A stretch of DNA of 35,280 nt from a virus, in the IMG/VR virus record IMGVR_UViG_3300043419_000158, positions 1 to 35,280 of that record; one strand, written 5' to 3'. Below, one piece after another: positions 22,507 through 28,656 of this stretch. Under the pieces are notes generated by a model. That model ran no database searches and was not told the origin of the DNA. It saw only the letters and a program-made list of their open reading frames with translations. The first letter of the stretch is position 1, and each line of letters starts with the position of its first letter. A program made the position numbers and the translations under genes.

Positions 22507-23529
22507 ATGAAAAACCAATTTGGGTTTTACCTAACAGACCAACAGTTTGCAGATAAATGGAAAGAGTTTCCTAGTCCAACTCTTATGGCAAACGAGATTA
22601 AGATGAGTCCTAGGTCAGTACAGAATAGGAGAAGGTCTGTAGAAATAAGATTAGGTGTAAAACTAGAAACCCTAGTAGATTTAAGAGCAGAGCATAATAA
22701 AAACCAAAAAGAACTACGCATTGCTAGATTAAAAGAAGAAAACGAAAACCGAATAGAGCAAGCACCAATCTCAGTTAGAAGGGGTACAGCACTTGATAAA
22801 GGTCGTATTATTGTTTTTAGCGATGCCCATTTTTATCCTGATGACACTACTACTGCTTATAAAGCACTTCTTAAATTTATTGAATATTTCAAGCCGAATA
22901 TTATTGTTAACAATGGCGATTCTTTTGATGGGGGCAGCATTAGTCGTTTTCCTCGCATCGGTTGGGATAAAAAACCTAGCGTACAAGAGGAGCTTGAGGC
23001 TAATAAACTCTACCTGGGCGAGATTGAAAAGATAAGACCAGCAGGATCTAGGCTTATCTGGTGTCTTGGTAATCACGATGCTCGATTTGAGACTATGCTT
23101 GCTGCACAAGCCTCTGCCTATGAGGGTGTACAAGGGTTCTCGCTAAAAGACCACTTCCCTTTATGGGAAAATTGTTGGAGTTTTTGGGTTAACGAGGACA
23201 CAGTTATTAAGCATCGGTTTAAGGGTGGGCGATACGCAGGCTATAACAACGCTGTAGCAGCCCAAACAAACATCATTACAGGTCATACCCATGTTTTAGC
23301 TTGTCAGCCCATTACAGGTTATTCTAAGACGATTTGGGGGGTTCAGACAGGCACATTAGCCGAGCCTAATAATATGCAGTTTGCAGACTACACCGAGGAT
23401 TCTCCGAAAGATTGGCGGTCTGGCTTTGTTATGCTGTCTTGGGATGAGGGTCGTATGCTTATGCCAGAGATGATCCAAGTATATGGAGAGGATCGTGTCG
23501 AATTTAGAGGAGAGATTCTAAAGGTATGA
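22507..23529 (+). CDS. Calcineurin-like metallophosphoesterase with N-terminal HTH-like region
   Basis: 340 residues. The first 90 residues are helical with MANEIKMSPRSVQNRRRSVE, which looks like an HTH, then a charged linker. The enzyme domain carries every metal motif: SDAHF (D106, H108), NNGDSFD (D138), LGNHD (187-191), H236 and GHTH (259-262). It would hydrolyse a phosphoester or phosphodiester; phage relatives with the same HTH-plus-phosphatase layout are common and of unknown substrate. It is coupled by ATGA to a SprT-like gene and transcribed away from the late operon. Confidence 0.9.
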   Translation: MKNQFGFYLTDQQFADKWKEFPSPTLMANEIKMSPRSVQNRRRSVEIRLGVKLETLVDLRAEHNKNQKELRIARLKEENENRIEQAPISVRRGTALDKGRIIVFSDAHFYPDDTTTAYKALLKFIEYFKPNIIVNNGDSFDGGSISRFPRIGWDKKPSVQEELEANKLYLGEIEKIRPAGSRLIWCLGNHDARFETMLAAQASAYEGVQGFSLKDHFPLWENCWSFWVNEDTVIKHRFKGGRYAGYNNAVAAQTNIITGHTHVLACQPITGYSKTIWGVQTGTLAEPNNMQFADYTEDSPKDWRSGFVMLSWDEGRMLMPEMIQVYGEDRVEFRGEILKV

Positions 23530-23879
23530 AACTAACCTCCACTATCCTAAAGAATATCTACAATATGCTTGTGGTGTGTGAGCCTTTCGATAAGTGGAAT
23601 ATGCCTTTAGCAGCACAGATCAAATTTATAGTTAATGCAGATCCCGATGTAATGGGAACTTATATGTATGATGATGGAGAGAAGTGGGAACATACCATTA
23701 CTATCTCTACTGCTAGGTGTGGTTTTTTAGAGACAGTTATTAGGACTATGGCTCACGAGATGATCCATATGAGCTTTTATCGTAGGAAGGGTAATAAGTG
23801 GGCGCAACATGGTAAAGAGTTTCGTTCTCGTTGTTTTCGTGTGGGACAAGAACTAGGGCTAGATCCCCTAGAGTTATAA
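23526..23879 (+). CDS. SprT-like zinc metallopeptidase
   Basis: 117 residues; ATG overlaps the phosphoesterase stop (ATGA). The zinc motif AHEMIH (H77, E78, H81) and the distal WAQHGKEF (H95) match SprT/Spartan proteins, which cut proteins stuck to DNA. Only the core is present; the C-terminal zinc ribbon of bacterial SprT is absent. The 3' end overlaps the convergent DUF1364-like gene by six bases. A role in clearing DNA-protein crosslinks or a host target is inferred. Confidence 0.82.
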   Translation: MKLTSTILKNIYNMLVVCEPFDKWNMPLAAQIKFIVNADPDVMGTYMYDDGEKWEHTITISTARCGFLETVIRTMAHEMIHMSFYRRKGNKWAQHGKEFRSRCFRVGQELGLDPLEL

Positions 23880-24164
23880 CTTTACTACAACAAGTCCTCG
23901 TTCAAAAAGTTCACCAATGGTAGCTCGGTGCGCTTGTTCCCACATCTCAATCCTTGCGACTTTTGTAAGTGTGCTAGATGTATCGGCTTCCGCATGGCAG
24001 CGAAAACAGAGGCTGGCAATGCGAAAATCGGATGACTTAAGTCCACGACCTTTGCCATCTCGTAACTGGTTGGAATGTGCAGCCACGACAGTTCCATCTT
24101 CTATTCCACAATGTTGACATGGTAATAGTCTAGCGATTTCTAGCAGTTTTTTGTTTCTATACAT
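23874..24164 (-). CDS. DUF1364/YbcO-like HNH-type nuclease
   Basis: 96 residues; ATG at 24164, overlapping the 53-residue gene before it by eight bases. LLPCQHCGIEDGTVVAAHSN, then GKGRGLKSSDFRIASLCFRC and HAEADTSSTL form a zinc-holding ββα-like site (CxxC, AHS, LCxxCH) of the type in lambdoid YbcO/DUF1364 proteins, structure-specific nucleases of the ninR-like region. It ends the leftward early operon, matching that position in lambdoid phages. Confidence 0.8.
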   Translation of the reverse strand: MYRNKKLLEIARLLPCQHCGIEDGTVVAAHSNQLRDGKGRGLKSSDFRIASLCFRCHAEADTSSTLTKVARIEMWEQAHRATIGELFERGLVVVKL

Positions 24165-24318
24165 TTACCGCTTTGGTATAGGCTTGGATGCGTTTAGCGA
24201 CAACGACCAGTTCCTCTGATGCCAATAGTGCTTGTTTGTATTGGTTCTTCAACATACTGTCGTGATACTCTCGTTCTAGTTTTTTTAGTCTTAGCACTAA
24301 TTCTGCATAATCAATCAT
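24157..24318 (-). CDS. Small helical protein, early operon
   Basis: 53 residues; ATG at 24318 overlaps the previous stop as TAATG. Predicted one long charged helix (AELVLRLKKLEREYHDSMLK, then QALLASEELVVVAKRIQAYT). Unknown function. The coupling and good coding character make it a real gene. Confidence 0.6.
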   Translation of the reverse strand: MIDYAELVLRLKKLEREYHDSMLKNQYKQALLASEELVVVAKRIQAYTKAVNV

Positions 24319-24473
24319 TAATGGTTTCCTTCTAGTCCTGTTTTTTTATCTAATTCTGCTCTGAGCATAGCATTTTCTTCTCTTGTTTTCTTTAGCAACT
24401 GAGATAAATGATGTGCTGTTTTTAGCATTTCTTTATACCTATTTAGGTATAAATTGTAATTTGTAGAGTCCAC
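24318..24473 (-). CDS. Small coiled-coil protein, GTG start
   Basis: 51 residues from a GTG at 24473 that overlaps the previous stop as TAGTG; an ATG at residue 15 is the alternative. DSTNYNLYLNRYKEMLKTAH then LSQLLKKTREENAMLRAELD is a leucine-zipper-like helix. Unknown function, possibly a regulator or oligomeriser. Confidence 0.5.
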   Translation of the reverse strand: MDSTNYNLYLNRYKEMLKTAHHLSQLLKKTREENAMLRAELDKKTGLEGNH

Positions 24474-24556
24474 TATTTTGTACCAATCTTTATAGAAATG
24501 TATACTATGAGAAACACAATTAATGCCCAGATGTAGACAAAGTCGCTATCGAGCAT
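24473..24556 (-). CDS. 27-residue single-span membrane peptide
   Basis: MLDSDFVYIWALIVFLIVYI then SIKIGTK: one hydrophobic helix and a basic end. ATG at 24556 overlaps the previous gene by 11 bases and its stop overlaps the next start (TAGTG), so it is part of the coupled chain. Short, hence moderate confidence. Confidence 0.5.
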   Translation of the reverse strand: MLDSDFVYIWALIVFLIVYISIKIGTK

Positions 24557-24872
24557 GATTATCTACAGATCGGTTAGTAGCCTCTAAACTGCGCCATATC
24601 TCGACTTTGAGTTGTGCAGCAGTCAGCATCCATTTAATCTTTTCCTCGCACTCCACAGCCTCTTTTAAGCCCTCTAGTAGCCCGATATACTCTGGGTCTG
24701 CATACGCATCTACTTCTGCTGCTGCGACAGACTTAGCCGATGACTTAGACATCAGAATACTACGCTTAGACTTTAAGAAGTTTTCTAAGTAGATTCTGTT
24801 TGCCTTGGCTTTAGCAAAATCTCCCGAATACTTCATTATGTACTCTACTGCTTTTGTTGGATCTATATCCAT
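24546..24872 (-). CDS. Conserved early protein, unknown function
   Basis: 108 residues from the ATG at 24872, preceded by AAGGGAG at nine bases; an ATG at 24881 is too close to that site. DIDPTKAVEYIMKYSGDFAK, LENFLKSKRSILMSK, DPEYIGLLEGLKEAVECEEK and IKWMLTAAQLKVEIWRSLEA are strongly conserved in phages of aquatic bacteria near replication and recombination genes. All-helical. No known role; position suggests DNA metabolism. Confidence 0.7.
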   Translation of the reverse strand: MDIDPTKAVEYIMKYSGDFAKAKANRIYLENFLKSKRSILMSKSSAKSVAAAEVDAYADPEYIGLLEGLKEAVECEEKIKWMLTAAQLKVEIWRSLEATNRSVDNHAR

Positions 24873-25066
24873 TTTCCCCATTCTCCCTTGTTACCTTTTT
24901 GCCATTGGTCTGCAAATAGATTTAGTAATTGGCTATCGATTTGGTGTTTCGATAGATATTCCCTAAACTTCTGCAAACCCCAAGCTGCTCTCCACTTACA
25001 GAGTTGCCGTACTGCCGATCTTTGCCGAAAGTCTGGCTCTGAACTGGGCAAAAGATTCTCCTGCAT
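24863..25066 (-). CDS. Small Trp/Arg-rich early protein
   Basis: 67 residues if read from the ATG at 25066, which overlaps the replication-type gene by 71 nt; a TTG at 25051 is another choice, and no start exists after that gene's stop. FRQRSAVRQLCKWRAAWGLQ and KFREYLSKHQIDSQLLNLFA look like a helical nucleic-acid binding or adaptor protein. The long overlap is unusual, but the sequence has good protein character. Confidence 0.5.
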   Translation of the reverse strand: MQENLLPSSEPDFRQRSAVRQLCKWRAAWGLQKFREYLSKHQIDSQLLNLFADQWQKGNKGEWGKWI

Positions 25067-25376
25067 ATGGGTTTAATCCTAACTCTCTGCCTTTGGCTAA
25101 AGTAAGTTCATCGCTTGCATACCAAGGTAAAGGAGGTCTTTTATTCTCTTTCTGCTCGATAACAAGCTCATCCTCAAATCTTTCCTGATTTAACCAAGTA
25201 GATGCATGAGGAATAAACTCCCAATCAGTTCCTTTTGCTGACCAATACTTACGATGCTCTACTATTGCCTCTAGCGCCTTTTGTTGGTTGTCTAGGCTTA
25301 GTTTTTCCCACGATCTTTTTGCTGTTAGCTTTCCTACTTTTCTTGGATATTGCGACCAAAAGTTCTCGAATTTCAT
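24996..25376 (-). CDS. Replication protein, phage O / helicase-loader-like C-terminal domain
   Basis: 126 residues; ATG at 25376 after AAGGGAAA. FWSQYPRKVGKLTAKRSWEK, then KYWSAKGTDWEFIPHASTWL and NQERFEDEL form a domain that recurs at the C-terminus of many phage replication initiators, where it likely contacts helicase or primosome. Here it stands alone, without the usual N-terminal winged helix. PLPWYASDELTLAKGRELGL continues the pattern. It is the only replication-type protein I see in the window. Confidence 0.68.
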   Translation of the reverse strand: MKFENFWSQYPRKVGKLTAKRSWEKLSLDNQQKALEAIVEHRKYWSAKGTDWEFIPHASTWLNQERFEDELVIEQKENKRPPLPWYASDELTLAKGRELGLNPYAGESFAQFRARLSAKIGSTATL

Positions 25377-25530
25377 TTTCCCTTTTCCCTTTCATGTTTT
25401 CTATTGCCTTCACCAACATACTTTCTAAACCATGTTGCAACAACATCTTATGACCCTGACTATCAAATACTACCTCTACATTAGCAGAGCCATCTATGTT
25501 TTCTCTAATCCGTTTGATCTGTATCAGCAT
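25249..25530 (-). CDS. Small early protein with a long overlap into the replication gene
   Basis: 93 residues. The first 50 (MLIQIKRIRENIDGSANVEV, then VVFDSQGHKMLLQHGLESML) look like a compact conserved phage protein with a beta-strand pair and a helix. The last 42 (from ENEIRELL) lie in another frame over the start of the replication gene and are Lys/Ser-rich, as if a stop near 25376 had been lost. The start overlaps the gene before it by 26 nt. Function unknown. Confidence 0.5.
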   Translation of the reverse strand: MLIQIKRIRENIDGSANVEVVFDSQGHKMLLQHGLESMLVKAIENMKGKRENEIRELLVAISKKSRKANSKKIVGKTKPRQPTKGARGNSRAS

Positions 25531-25771
25531 CTATCCACACCTTTATGTTTTGATTAAAGTCTGCTTTCATAAGAACTGGCTTATTTAAGCAATCTAGCAT
25601 TTTATACAAAGTCTGTTTTACTTCTTCTTTATCTTCTCCCATTACACCAACACCTCTTGCTGTGTACAGATAAGGCTCATGGTTCTTATCGTAAAAGACC
25701 TCGCACACCTCAACCCAAGGCTCTCCATCGTTCTCGTCTGAAAAGTCTACCACTCTATGATTCCAATGCAT
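25505..25771 (-). CDS. Conserved early protein (MHWNHRVVDF type)
   Basis: 88 residues; ATG at 25771 overlaps the previous stop as TAATG. MHWNHRVVDFSDENDGEPWV then EVCEVFYDKNHEPYLYTARG and KQTLYKMLDCLNKPVLMKAD match a small family found in early operons of many phages. The fold seems alpha/beta; acidic. No known function. Confidence 0.68.
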   Translation of the reverse strand: MHWNHRVVDFSDENDGEPWVEVCEVFYDKNHEPYLYTARGVGVMGEDKEEVKQTLYKMLDCLNKPVLMKADFNQNIKVWIDADTDQTD

Positions 25772-25917
25772 TATTTACTCGCCAAGATGTAAAGACCAAC
25801 ATTACTAAACGCATACCCTGTATATACAACTGCCATAGGCATATTCCCTTTTAGGGCTTGTTCACACCCAATATAGGCATAGATTAAGCCTGTAACGATA
25901 ATTAGCCAAGCACTCAT
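25771..25917 (-). CDS. 48-residue protein with two membrane helices
   Basis: MSAWLIIVTGLIYAYIGCEQ, then LKGNMPMAVVYTGYAFSNVG and LYILASK: two hydrophobic helices separated by a short polar loop. A common small phage early protein of unknown function. Starts as ATGA with the gene before and ends as TAATG with the one after. Confidence 0.65.
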   Translation of the reverse strand: MSAWLIIVTGLIYAYIGCEQALKGNMPMAVVYTGYAFSNVGLYILASK

Positions 25918-25979
25918 TTTTTTCTCAACGCTATATGCTTTTGTAAGATATGCCAGAACTCAGATTTTATTACTTTCAT
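25914..25979 (-). CDS. 21-residue leader peptide, first gene of the leftward early operon
   Basis: MKVIKSEFWHILQKHIALRK then K; ATG at 25979 with AGGGGAAAAA directly ahead and an ATGA overlap to the next gene. The strong ribosome site and coupling support translation. It could be a true small protein or a leader that sets translation of the chain. Confidence 0.45.
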   Translation of the reverse strand: MKVIKSEFWHILQKHIALRKK

Positions 25980-26012
25980 TTTTTCCCCTAAAGTGCATGA
26001 AACTTTAATAAT

Positions 26013-26041
26013 CTTATACGAGTTCTACAAATAAGTCCTAA
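26013..26041 (-). promoter_or_regulatory. Leftward early promoter TTAGGA-N17-TATAAG with TTCTACAAAT in the spacer
   Basis: Minus strand TTAGGA (26041-26036), 17-bp spacer, TATAAG (26018-26013). The operator-like TTCTACAAAT (26023-26032) lies fully within the spacer. It would start transcription of the chain from 25979 to 23874 and be closed by a repressor bound there. Confidence 0.55.
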
Positions 26042-26290
26042 GTATTTTCCCTAATGTGTCGTATTTGTTCCATTAACAACCTTTAGGTAGTGTTTATATA
26101 ACAATATACAACTTGTAGGTAAATATTTAAATAACTATACATCTCGTACATATTTTATATATATCAATCCTAACTTGTATAAAAAAGTAGCTTTTGTATA
26201 TATTTTGACAATACTCTCCTTTAGGTGATATGCCTTATCAACCTGATCCATCTGTTACCAGACTAATCCTTCCTAAGATAATGTTCAATC

Positions 26291-26326
26291 ATTTGTAGAC
26301 TTATATATCACCCTTGATCTACAAAT
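26291..26326. repeat. 9-bp perfect inverted repeat ATTTGTAGA-N18-TCTACAAAT
   Basis: Arms at 26291-26299 and 26318-26326 are exact complements. They share the TCTACAAAT core of the operator-like sites at three promoters, so this may be a two-site operator rather than a hairpin. Confidence 0.6.
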
Positions 26327-26346
26327 TTGTGCAGTACCCATTTAAG

Positions 26347-26560
26347 TCTGCGAGGCTTGCCATCCTAGTAGTGAGCCTATCTTTTCTTCCACGCTGCCGA
26401 TATAAGCACTTAATTTCGCTTGGAGTGCGAACGCAGAAAACAAAAAACCCTTAAAGGATGTTCTGAGTTCGAACCCTTTAGAAAAATGTGCTTGCATAAA
26501 CACTTTGCTAAAGCCTCAAAACACCCATTAAGGGCATCTTCCACAGGGTTCGAATCTGCG
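26347..26560. other. Block of nested inverted repeats: structured RNA or replication origin candidate
   Basis: TCTGCG (26347-26352) pairs with CGCAGA (26432-26437) and encloses two hairpins: AGGCT/AGCCT (26353-26357, 26374-26378) and GCACT/AGTGC (26406-26410, 26424-26428). A further TCTGCG (26555-26560) could pair with the same CGCAGA. Between them TAAAGG..GTTC/GAAC-CCTTTA (26452-26480) makes a ten-pair stem, and TTCGAACCCT (26468-26477) is the exact complement of AGGGTTCGAA (26545-26554). Two related units (26441-26476 and 26517-26556) both end in GTTCGAA. No gene reads through it. Strand unknown. Confidence 0.5.
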
Positions 26561-26609
26561 ATAAGTAAATTATAAACCAAAACTTTCAAACTCTCAAACT
26601 TCTGAAAGT

Positions 26610-26921
26610 TTAGAACTCAAACTCTTTGTAGTCATACCTCCCATTTTCTTTTTTGTACCAGCCGAAAACCAAGACACGCCAGTTTGACCTTAAAACTTCT
26701 GGCAACATAGGCGATTCGCTTATTTTTTTTATCCGAGTAGACATATTGCTTTTGGAAGTAAGTTGGATGGCAACAGTCTCTCCGTTTCCAATAGCCAATA
26801 TGTCGAATATGCCAAACAAATCTTTTTTTCGTTTGGTAAAAGCGTTGTACGATTCCACGACATCGCATTGATAGCCTCTTTCGGTCATTAGCGCAATGGT
26901 GCGCTGATTAAGACTAGCCAA
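26610..26921 (-). CDS. PD-(D/E)XK / VRR-NUC-like protein
   Basis: About 103 residues if it begins at the TTG at 26921 (eight-base overlap with the repressor stop); ATG at 26888 gives 92. QRTIALMTERGYQCDVVESY, KDLFGIFDILAIGNGETVAI then QLTSKSNMSTRIKKI fits the nuclease-type core: D in IFDILAI and a Q-x-T where active enzymes carry E-x-K. This variation is common in a phage subfamily and may mean altered or lost catalysis. It is co-transcribed with the repressor. Confidence 0.62.
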   Translation of the reverse strand: MASLNQRTIALMTERGYQCDVVESYNAFTKRKKDLFGIFDILAIGNGETVAIQLTSKSNMSTRIKKISESPMLPEVLRSNWRVLVFGWYKKENGRYDYKEFEF

Positions 26922-27111
26922 GATCTTCTGCTGTAATCTTGCCCTCAGAAGCCTCAATAATGGCTTTGTGGTGCTTTTGTGGGATGCTGTTACGCATTGA
27001 CCAGGCATAGACAGTTACATACTTCATGCCGAGCTTGTCTGCTATATCTTTGTAGCTGCCAAATACTTCTAGCAATTTATCAAAGTGTTGTGTTTTTACA
27101 ACAGTATCCAT
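26914..27111 (-). CDS. Cro/CI-like HTH repressor
   Basis: 65 residues; ATG at 27111 with AAAAGGAGAAG ahead, a strong ribosome site. LLEVFGSYKDIADKLGMKYV then TVYAWSMRNSIPQKHHKAII is a helix-turn-helix of the Cro/YdaS kind (about residues 18-47). Small size, no dimerisation or RecA-cleavage domain, so it is a Cro-type rather than a full CI. It lies divergent from the recombination operon with repeated TCTACAAATC sites between. These are its likely operators. Confidence 0.8.
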   Translation of the reverse strand: MDTVVKTQHFDKLLEVFGSYKDIADKLGMKYVTVYAWSMRNSIPQKHHKAIIEASEGKITAEDLG

Positions 27112-27263
27112 ATCTTCTCCTTTTGTAGATCTTTGATTCTAGCCTAATTCTGTAGAAATGTAGATATTAGGGTTTGTCCTAGTATAAATATTCTACAAAT
27201 CTCTACAAATCGTGTATAGTTTCTACATAAGCAATGTTGCTTATTTCTTGTGAAAGGGAAAAA
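27112..27263. promoter_or_regulatory. Divergent early promoter/operator region
   Basis: Plus strand: TCTACA (27192-27197), 17-bp spacer, TATAGT (27215-27220), toward the gene at 27264. The tandem ten-mer TCTACAAATC-TCTACAAATC (27192-27211) covers the -35 and spacer. Minus strand: TTGTAG-N16-TATACT is available for the repressor. Further half-sites TGTAGAAATGTAGA (about 27151-27164) and TTCTACAT (27221-27228) lie near. A repressor bound here would shut both operons. Confidence 0.6.
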
Positions 27264-27353
27264 ATGAAGAACTGGCACATGGTAGTAATTGGAATCTTAT
27301 TGATTATCTTTGCTCAAATTATGTGGTACGCAACAGAAAAGGGGATTGTATGA
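27264..27353 (+). CDS. 29-residue single-span membrane peptide, first gene of rightward operon
   Basis: MKNWHMVVIGILLIIFAQIM then WYATEKGIV: a hydrophobic helix near residues 6-22. ATG at 27264 after AAAGGG; stop overlaps the next start as ATGA. Real by ribosome site and coupling; function unknown. Confidence 0.55.
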   Translation: MKNWHMVVIGILLIIFAQIMWYATEKGIV

Positions 27354-27619
27354 ATAACGAATTTTTGCCTGACTTTGAGAGCAGACCTTGTTTTAACGAA
27401 CAAGAGTATTTATGGGAGAACTACATGAAGAAAGGTGCTGACTTAGATGTACTTGATGTAGATAACTTTGTAGAGTATCTTGGTAAGGCAGTAGAAAGTA
27501 AGAAAGGTGCTGAGAAGTGGGAGTTGTATCGCCAATACGCAGAGAAAGGTGATTGGCATAACTTTGGTCGTGCAGTTTATTTTTTAGTCCACGATCATAT
27601 TGAAGATGAGTTGCTATGA
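27350..27619 (+). CDS. Small acidic early protein, unknown function
   Basis: 89 residues from the ATG at 27350 (ATGA overlap); a GTG at 27323 would only overlap the leader peptide. NNEFLPDFESRPCFNEQEYL, then NFVEYLGKAVESKKGAEKWE and WHNFGRAVYFLVHDHIEDEL: alpha-helical, acidic, no motif known to me. Next gene starts as ATGA. Confidence 0.6.
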   Translation: MNNEFLPDFESRPCFNEQEYLWENYMKKGADLDVLDVDNFVEYLGKAVESKKGAEKWELYRQYAEKGDWHNFGRAVYFLVHDHIEDELL

Positions 27620-27816
27620 ATAAAGAACTTTTTTTACATTTAACTTGTTTTATTAAAGAATCAAACCCAAGCAAAGAGGATTATTTGTTACAAAAAGAAA
27701 TTCAAATTGCTAAACAAAAATATAGAGATTCAATAAAAGCAAAATATTTTTGTTGTTATAAAGCAGATTTATTTTTAGTGAAAGAAATTTTAAAGAAAAG
27801 GGGAATGTATGAGTAA
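27616..27816 (+). CDS. Lys-rich early protein, very AT-rich gene
   Basis: 66 residues; ATGA overlap at its start and an eight-base overlap with the annealing protein gene. NKELFLHLTCFIKESNPSKE, then QKEIQIAKQKYRDSIKAKYF: Lys/Ile/Phe-rich, and the DNA is more AT-rich than its neighbours, which suggests later acquisition. No family recognised. Confidence 0.55.
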   Translation: MNKELFLHLTCFIKESNPSKEDYLLQKEIQIAKQKYRDSIKAKYFCCYKADLFLVKEILKKRGMYE

Positions 27817-28345
27817 ATATTTAGAACTGCGTAATGTAGATGTATCGGACAAGGTAGAGAAGAAAAATGGTTTATCTTATCTGTCTTGGGCATGGGCTGT
27901 AGACACATTGTTACAACGAGATCCACAAGCTACTTGGAGTTATGGCACTCCTGTAGCGTTTGGTGAAACTGTAATGGTATTTTGCACAGTCAATGCATTT
28001 GGTAAGTCTATGACCGCACAGTTGCCGGTAATGGATTACAGAAACAAAGCCATCGCTAATCCAGATGCGTTCTCTGTTAATACAGCTATGCAGCGTTGTC
28101 TAGCGAAAGCAATTGCTCTACATGGTCTTGGATTGTCTCTTTATGTCGGAGAAGATTTATGGGATGATATAGAGATAGACTCTACAAGTCTTGTAGAAAA
28201 GATTGCTAAGTCTGCTGATCTTGTAGAACTCAAGGTTAATTTTGCCTCTGCGTACAAAGAAGTTGCTAAAGACAAAGAGGCTTTGAAAAAGGTGAACGAT
28301 GCCAAAGAAAAGAGAAAGGCAGAATTAAGTGAGACTAGCCAATGA
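27809..28345 (+). CDS. ssDNA annealing protein, Sak3 / DUF1071 type
   Basis: 178 residues; ATG at 27809 after AAGGGGAATGT. KNGLSYLSWAWAVDTLLQRD then ATWSYGTPVAFGETVMVFCT and LPVMDYRNKAIANPDAFSVN, TAMQRCLAKAIALHGLGLSL, YVGEDL are the hallmark of the DUF1071 family, assigned to the Sak3 annealing proteins of the Rad52 group. The C-terminus is a charged helix. With the YqaJ-type exonuclease downstream it makes a two-part recombinase (annealer plus 5'-3' exonuclease), as Red beta/exo in lambda. Confidence 0.85.
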   Translation: MSKYLELRNVDVSDKVEKKNGLSYLSWAWAVDTLLQRDPQATWSYGTPVAFGETVMVFCTVNAFGKSMTAQLPVMDYRNKAIANPDAFSVNTAMQRCLAKAIALHGLGLSLYVGEDLWDDIEIDSTSLVEKIAKSADLVELKVNFASAYKEVAKDKEALKKVNDAKEKRKAELSETSQ

Positions 28346-28529
28346 ACAGCCAGATAATGTATGCCTTGAGTGTGGAGACAAATGGGGTATCCACAGACTC
28401 AAGAGTTCAGAGAGCCATCGTGTATGGGTAGACCAATGCGATGTATGTTTAAAACTCACAGCCGTAGCAGATGCCTCGGAATATGGATATATGAAGGATG
28501 GATGGGATGGAGAAAAAGTGGTGTCATAG
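28329..28529 (+). CDS. Small zinc-finger-like protein
   Basis: 66 residues from a GTG at 28329, overlapping the annealer gene by 17 bases. NVCLECGDKWGI and QCDVCLKLTAV give two C-x2-C knuckles about 24 residues apart, a zinc ribbon common in small phage early proteins (NEQPDNVC..CG, CDVC....AV). Possible DNA-binding or inhibitor role. Confidence 0.62.
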   Translation: MRLANEQPDNVCLECGDKWGIHRLKSSESHRVWVDQCDVCLKLTAVADASEYGYMKDGWDGEKVVS

Positions 28530-28656
28530 TTGTCAAGTTTTTCGACAAAAAGATGGTTTTAAGTTGGTAAAGACAGGAAACAGAAACAAGCCTGTAATGC
28601 GCTGGAAATGTGAATTTTGTTTAAAAAGGGAATCGGAGAGAAAATATGGCAAATAA
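28507..28656 (+). CDS. Small zinc-ribbon protein (CHSC / CEFC)
   Basis: 49 residues from the ATG at 28507 (an in-frame ATG lies three codons earlier), overlapping the previous gene by 23 bases. MEKKWCHSCQVFRQKDGFKL, then RWKCEFCLKRESERKYGK: two CxxC pairs, basic C-terminus. Probable zinc-binding, perhaps nucleic-acid binding. Second such protein in a row. Confidence 0.58.
   Translation: MEKKWCHSCQVFRQKDGFKLVKTGNRNKPVMRWKCEFCLKRESERKYGK

Larger units (their letters stand above)
25980..26340. other. AT-rich intergenic segment, promoter-bearing, possible origin region
   Basis: No convincing gene. Very AT-rich between 26090 and 26215, with runs such as ATATTTAAATAACTATAC and several ACTTGTA repeats (ACTTGTAGG, ACTTGTATA). 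A plus-strand TTGACA lies at 26205-26210 with a weak TATGCC at 26229-26234. A 22-codon open frame at 26230-26298 follows AGGTG but is too short and poorly spaced to claim. Such easily melted DNA beside replication genes is where a phage origin often lies. Confidence 0.4.

Noticed and set aside
22771-23133. Minus-strand frame inside the phosphoesterase gene
   Set aside because: The plus-strand frame holds all catalytic motifs, so the other strand is a shadow.
26230-26298. 22-codon plus-strand frame after AGGTG and a TTGACA box
   Set aside because: The ribosome site is only two bases from the ATG, and the -10 is poor; not enough for a gene.
26536-26566. GGGTTCGAATC looks like a tRNA T-arm
   Set aside because: The flanking bases do not pair as a T-stem (CAGGG with CTGCG mismatches), and no D- or anticodon arm could be placed, so no tRNA is called.
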